This document shows, one piece after another, positions 6,043 through 7,432 of a stretch of 7,432 nucleotides of DNA. The stretch comes from Kiritimatiellales bacterium (GTDB lineage: Bacteria; Verrucomicrobiota; Kiritimatiellia; Kiritimatiellales; Pontiellaceae), in contig DAOVNC010000168.1 of NCBI GenBank assembly GCA_030630445.1, positions 1 to 7,432 of the forward strand, read 5' to 3'. The notes under the pieces are model-generated. The model was not told where the DNA came from, ran no database searches, and saw nothing but the letters and a program-made list of their open reading frames with translations. The first letter of the stretch is position 1. Each line of letters starts with the position of its first letter. A program made the position numbers and the translations under genes.

Positions 6043-7432
6043 ATGAAGATACGGATTGGAAAAGTGGTGTTGGCAGTGGTCTTAATGATGAGTGCGGGGG
6101 TTCGGGCGCAGTTGGTTACGGACGGGTTGTATTTTCATCTTACAGCGGATGACCTCGCGCTGGCGGATGGCGCTGCCGTAACGTCTTGGACCGATTCCCA
6201 GAACGGTAACACACTCACCGGAACCGCAACCTACGAAGCCGCCTACATGAACGGACATGCAACCGTGGTATTTGATGCGGCTAGTAGCAATGTCCTGAGC
6301 GTTCTGAGTTTGGCAGGAAGCGTACCCAACACCTCGAACCTTACGGCCTTTGTTGTGGGAGAGCAGGTTTCAACCTTCGGTTACATGATCTCCTCCCAGA
6401 ATGGTACGGTAGATAACGGAGACAACCGGTTGCGCATCCGTCGGAGTGGTGCGGATTGGCTTGTACGTGTGGGTAACGGTGGTAATACATACACGGATAG
6501 TCCGTATGCCGCCGATGCCAACACGCATGTCTTTAGCGTGGTCTCAGGGCAGAATGCCACCAACGACATCAGAATGAATATCGACGGTGGTTTCTTGGTA
6601 AATGTTGAAGGAACCCACGGTGCAAGCACAAACTGTGCCGTGCTGGATCGCCTTCATCTTGCTGCTTTTAATAATGAAGATGGTCAAGGTACGAGGGAAT
6701 ATACCAGTTGTAGCATTGCCGAGATTTTGATCTATGATGGAGCCCTAACGAGCAATGAGATTGTTCAGGTCGAAGAATATCTATCCACCAAATACGGTGT
6801 TGCCTTGGACGATCCATCAGTATCCTATCCTCCTGTTTGGACAACGGATCCTATTAATGATATTTCCGATGCTGGCGTATTCTACTCCATTGCGTTGTCA
6901 AACAATGTGTTCGATGCCAACGGGGATACACTCACATATGCCATAACCACTGGTTCGACTTGGTTGAGCGTAGATTCCGCCAGTGGTCTTGCGACAGGAG
7001 CCCCATTGCTTGGCGATGTGGGTACAAACACATTCACGATCACGGCAGACGACGGCTCCAACCCCCCTGTTCCTGTAACCCTGAATATTGTCGTCACTGA
7101 TTCTAGCGCACCCAGTGGTGCCACTTTGTATCTGCACCTAACCGCAGATGACCTCGCTCTGGCGGATGAAGCTATCGTTGAGTCTTGGACTGATTCGGTG
7201 GGCACCAACGAGTTTACAGGTACAGCCACTTATGAAGCTGATTATACAAATGGGCATGCGGCCGTGCTGTTCAACGGGAGCAGTGATGTTTTGCGGGTCA
7301 CGAATCTGGCGGGTCCCGACACCGCATCGGTAACGATGTTTGTCGTGGGTAATTTTGTCTCCGGTTTGGCGAGTACCGACTACATGGTTTCGGGCCAGAA
7401 CTACGTGACCGAATGGGGCGGCGATGCTTCCG
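6043..7432 (+). CDS. Secreted LamG-like/Ig-like multidomain protein, 3' partial
   Basis: 463 codons are open from the ATG at 6043 to the window end without a stop. Residues 1-22 form a signal peptide: K/R-rich start, hydrophobic VVLAVVLMMSAG, then cleavage after VRA before Gln23. Residues about 28-257 look like a LamG/concanavalin-type beta-sandwich, with LYFHLTADDLALAD, SWTDS, ATYEA.Y.NGHA.V.F and AEILIYDGALTSNEI.QVEEYL, a pattern seen in many glycan-binding proteins of PVC bacteria. Residues about 263-353 are an Ig/cadherin-like domain (He_PIG/CADG-like) with DANGDTLTYAI, WLSVD..SGLATGAP and TFTITADDG. A second LamG-like domain begins at residue 362. The protein is thus exported and probably binds polysaccharide at the cell surface or outside. 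A catalytic domain or a sorting tail such as PEP-CTERM may follow outside the window. The flanking AraC regulator suggests sugar-dependent control, which is inference. Confidence 0.88.
   Translation, partial: MKIRIGKVVLAVVLMMSAGVRAQLVTDGLYFHLTADDLALADGAAVTSWTDSQNGNTLTGTATYEAAYMNGHATVVFDAASSNVLSVLSLAGSVPNTSNLTAFVVGEQVSTFGYMISSQNGTVDNGDNRLRIRRSGADWLVRVGNGGNTYTDSPYAADANTHVFSVVSGQNATNDIRMNIDGGFLVNVEGTHGASTNCAVLDRLHLAAFNNEDGQGTREYTSCSIAEILIYDGALTSNEIVQVEEYLSTKYGVALDDPSVSYPPVWTTDPINDISDAGVFYSIALSNNVFDANGDTLTYAITTGSTWLSVDSASGLATGAPLLGDVGTNTFTITADDGSNPPVPVTLNIVVTDSSAPSGATLYLHLTADDLALADEAIVESWTDSVGTNEFTGTATYEADYTNGHAAVLFNGSSDVLRVTNLAGPDTASVTMFVVGNFVSGLASTDYMVSGQNYVTEWGGDAS
6127..7125 (+). repeat. Repeat unit 1 of the secreted protein (LamG-like plus Ig-like, 333 codons)
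   Basis: The codon at 6127 opens LYFHLTADDLALAD, and the same block reopens at 7126 as LYLHLTADDLALAD, exactly 999 nt later. The unit therefore spans one LamG-like and one Ig-like domain. Of the first 49 residues of the two copies, 36 are identical, and the DNA is also similar, pointing to internal duplication. Confidence 0.75.
7126..7432 (+). repeat. Repeat unit 2 of the secreted protein, cut by the window end
   Basis: Second copy of the LamG-like block. The copies diverge after the first 49 residues, with small gaps (about one residue at SSDVL, two at AGP and three extra near LASTDYM), so the duplication is not recent. Confidence 0.7.

Noticed and set aside
1..7432. CRISPR array, intact tRNA or rRNA genes, transposase genes
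   Set aside because: No regularly spaced identical repeats, no full cloverleaf, no rRNA-like segment and no transposase domain were recognised on either strand.

Overview
The window looks like a piece of a bacterial chromosome, most probably from the PVC superphylum (Verrucomicrobiota/Kiritimatiellota-like, free-living, degrading complex carbohydrates). This is inferred from gene content: a HAD-UbiA type prenyltransferase, an AraC regulator with a LacI-like sensor domain (XylR type), and a large secreted protein built from LamG-like and Ig-like modules. No taxonomic marker gene is present, so the assignment is tentative.

Left block (1-2248, + strand, GC-rich). Three tightly packed genes read as one operon. 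First is the 3' part of a UbiA-family membrane prenyltransferase, whose frame is open to the window edge. Then come a PfkB-family sugar kinase (13-nt gap, clear ribosome binding site) and a small SpoIIAA/STAS-like cytoplasmic protein (2-nt gap). They may act in polyprenyl-linked sugar metabolism, but the substrates cannot be read from the sequence.

Middle intergenic block (2249-2716, 468 nt). No convincing gene is present, but it is rich in secondary structure. It holds an 85-nt nested palindrome (10-bp outer arms enclosing two strong hairpins), a short ORF with a near-perfect Shine-Dalgarno that ends inside the palindrome arm, a piece resembling the 3' half of a class II tRNA, and further hairpins, one with a C(UUCG)G loop.

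Minus-strand block (2717-5823). An MsbA/YheI-type ABC half-transporter carries Asp in place of the catalytic Walker B Glu and has an uncertain start codon. Upstream of it on the same strand is a XylR-like AraC regulator.

Right block (5824-7432, AT-richer). A divergent regulatory region carries three CCTATA direct repeats spaced 24 and 25 nt. It is followed by the start of a secreted multidomain protein (signal peptide, LamG-like, Ig-like, second LamG-like) that runs off the window. Module period is exactly 333 residues. The divergent regulator may control this gene.
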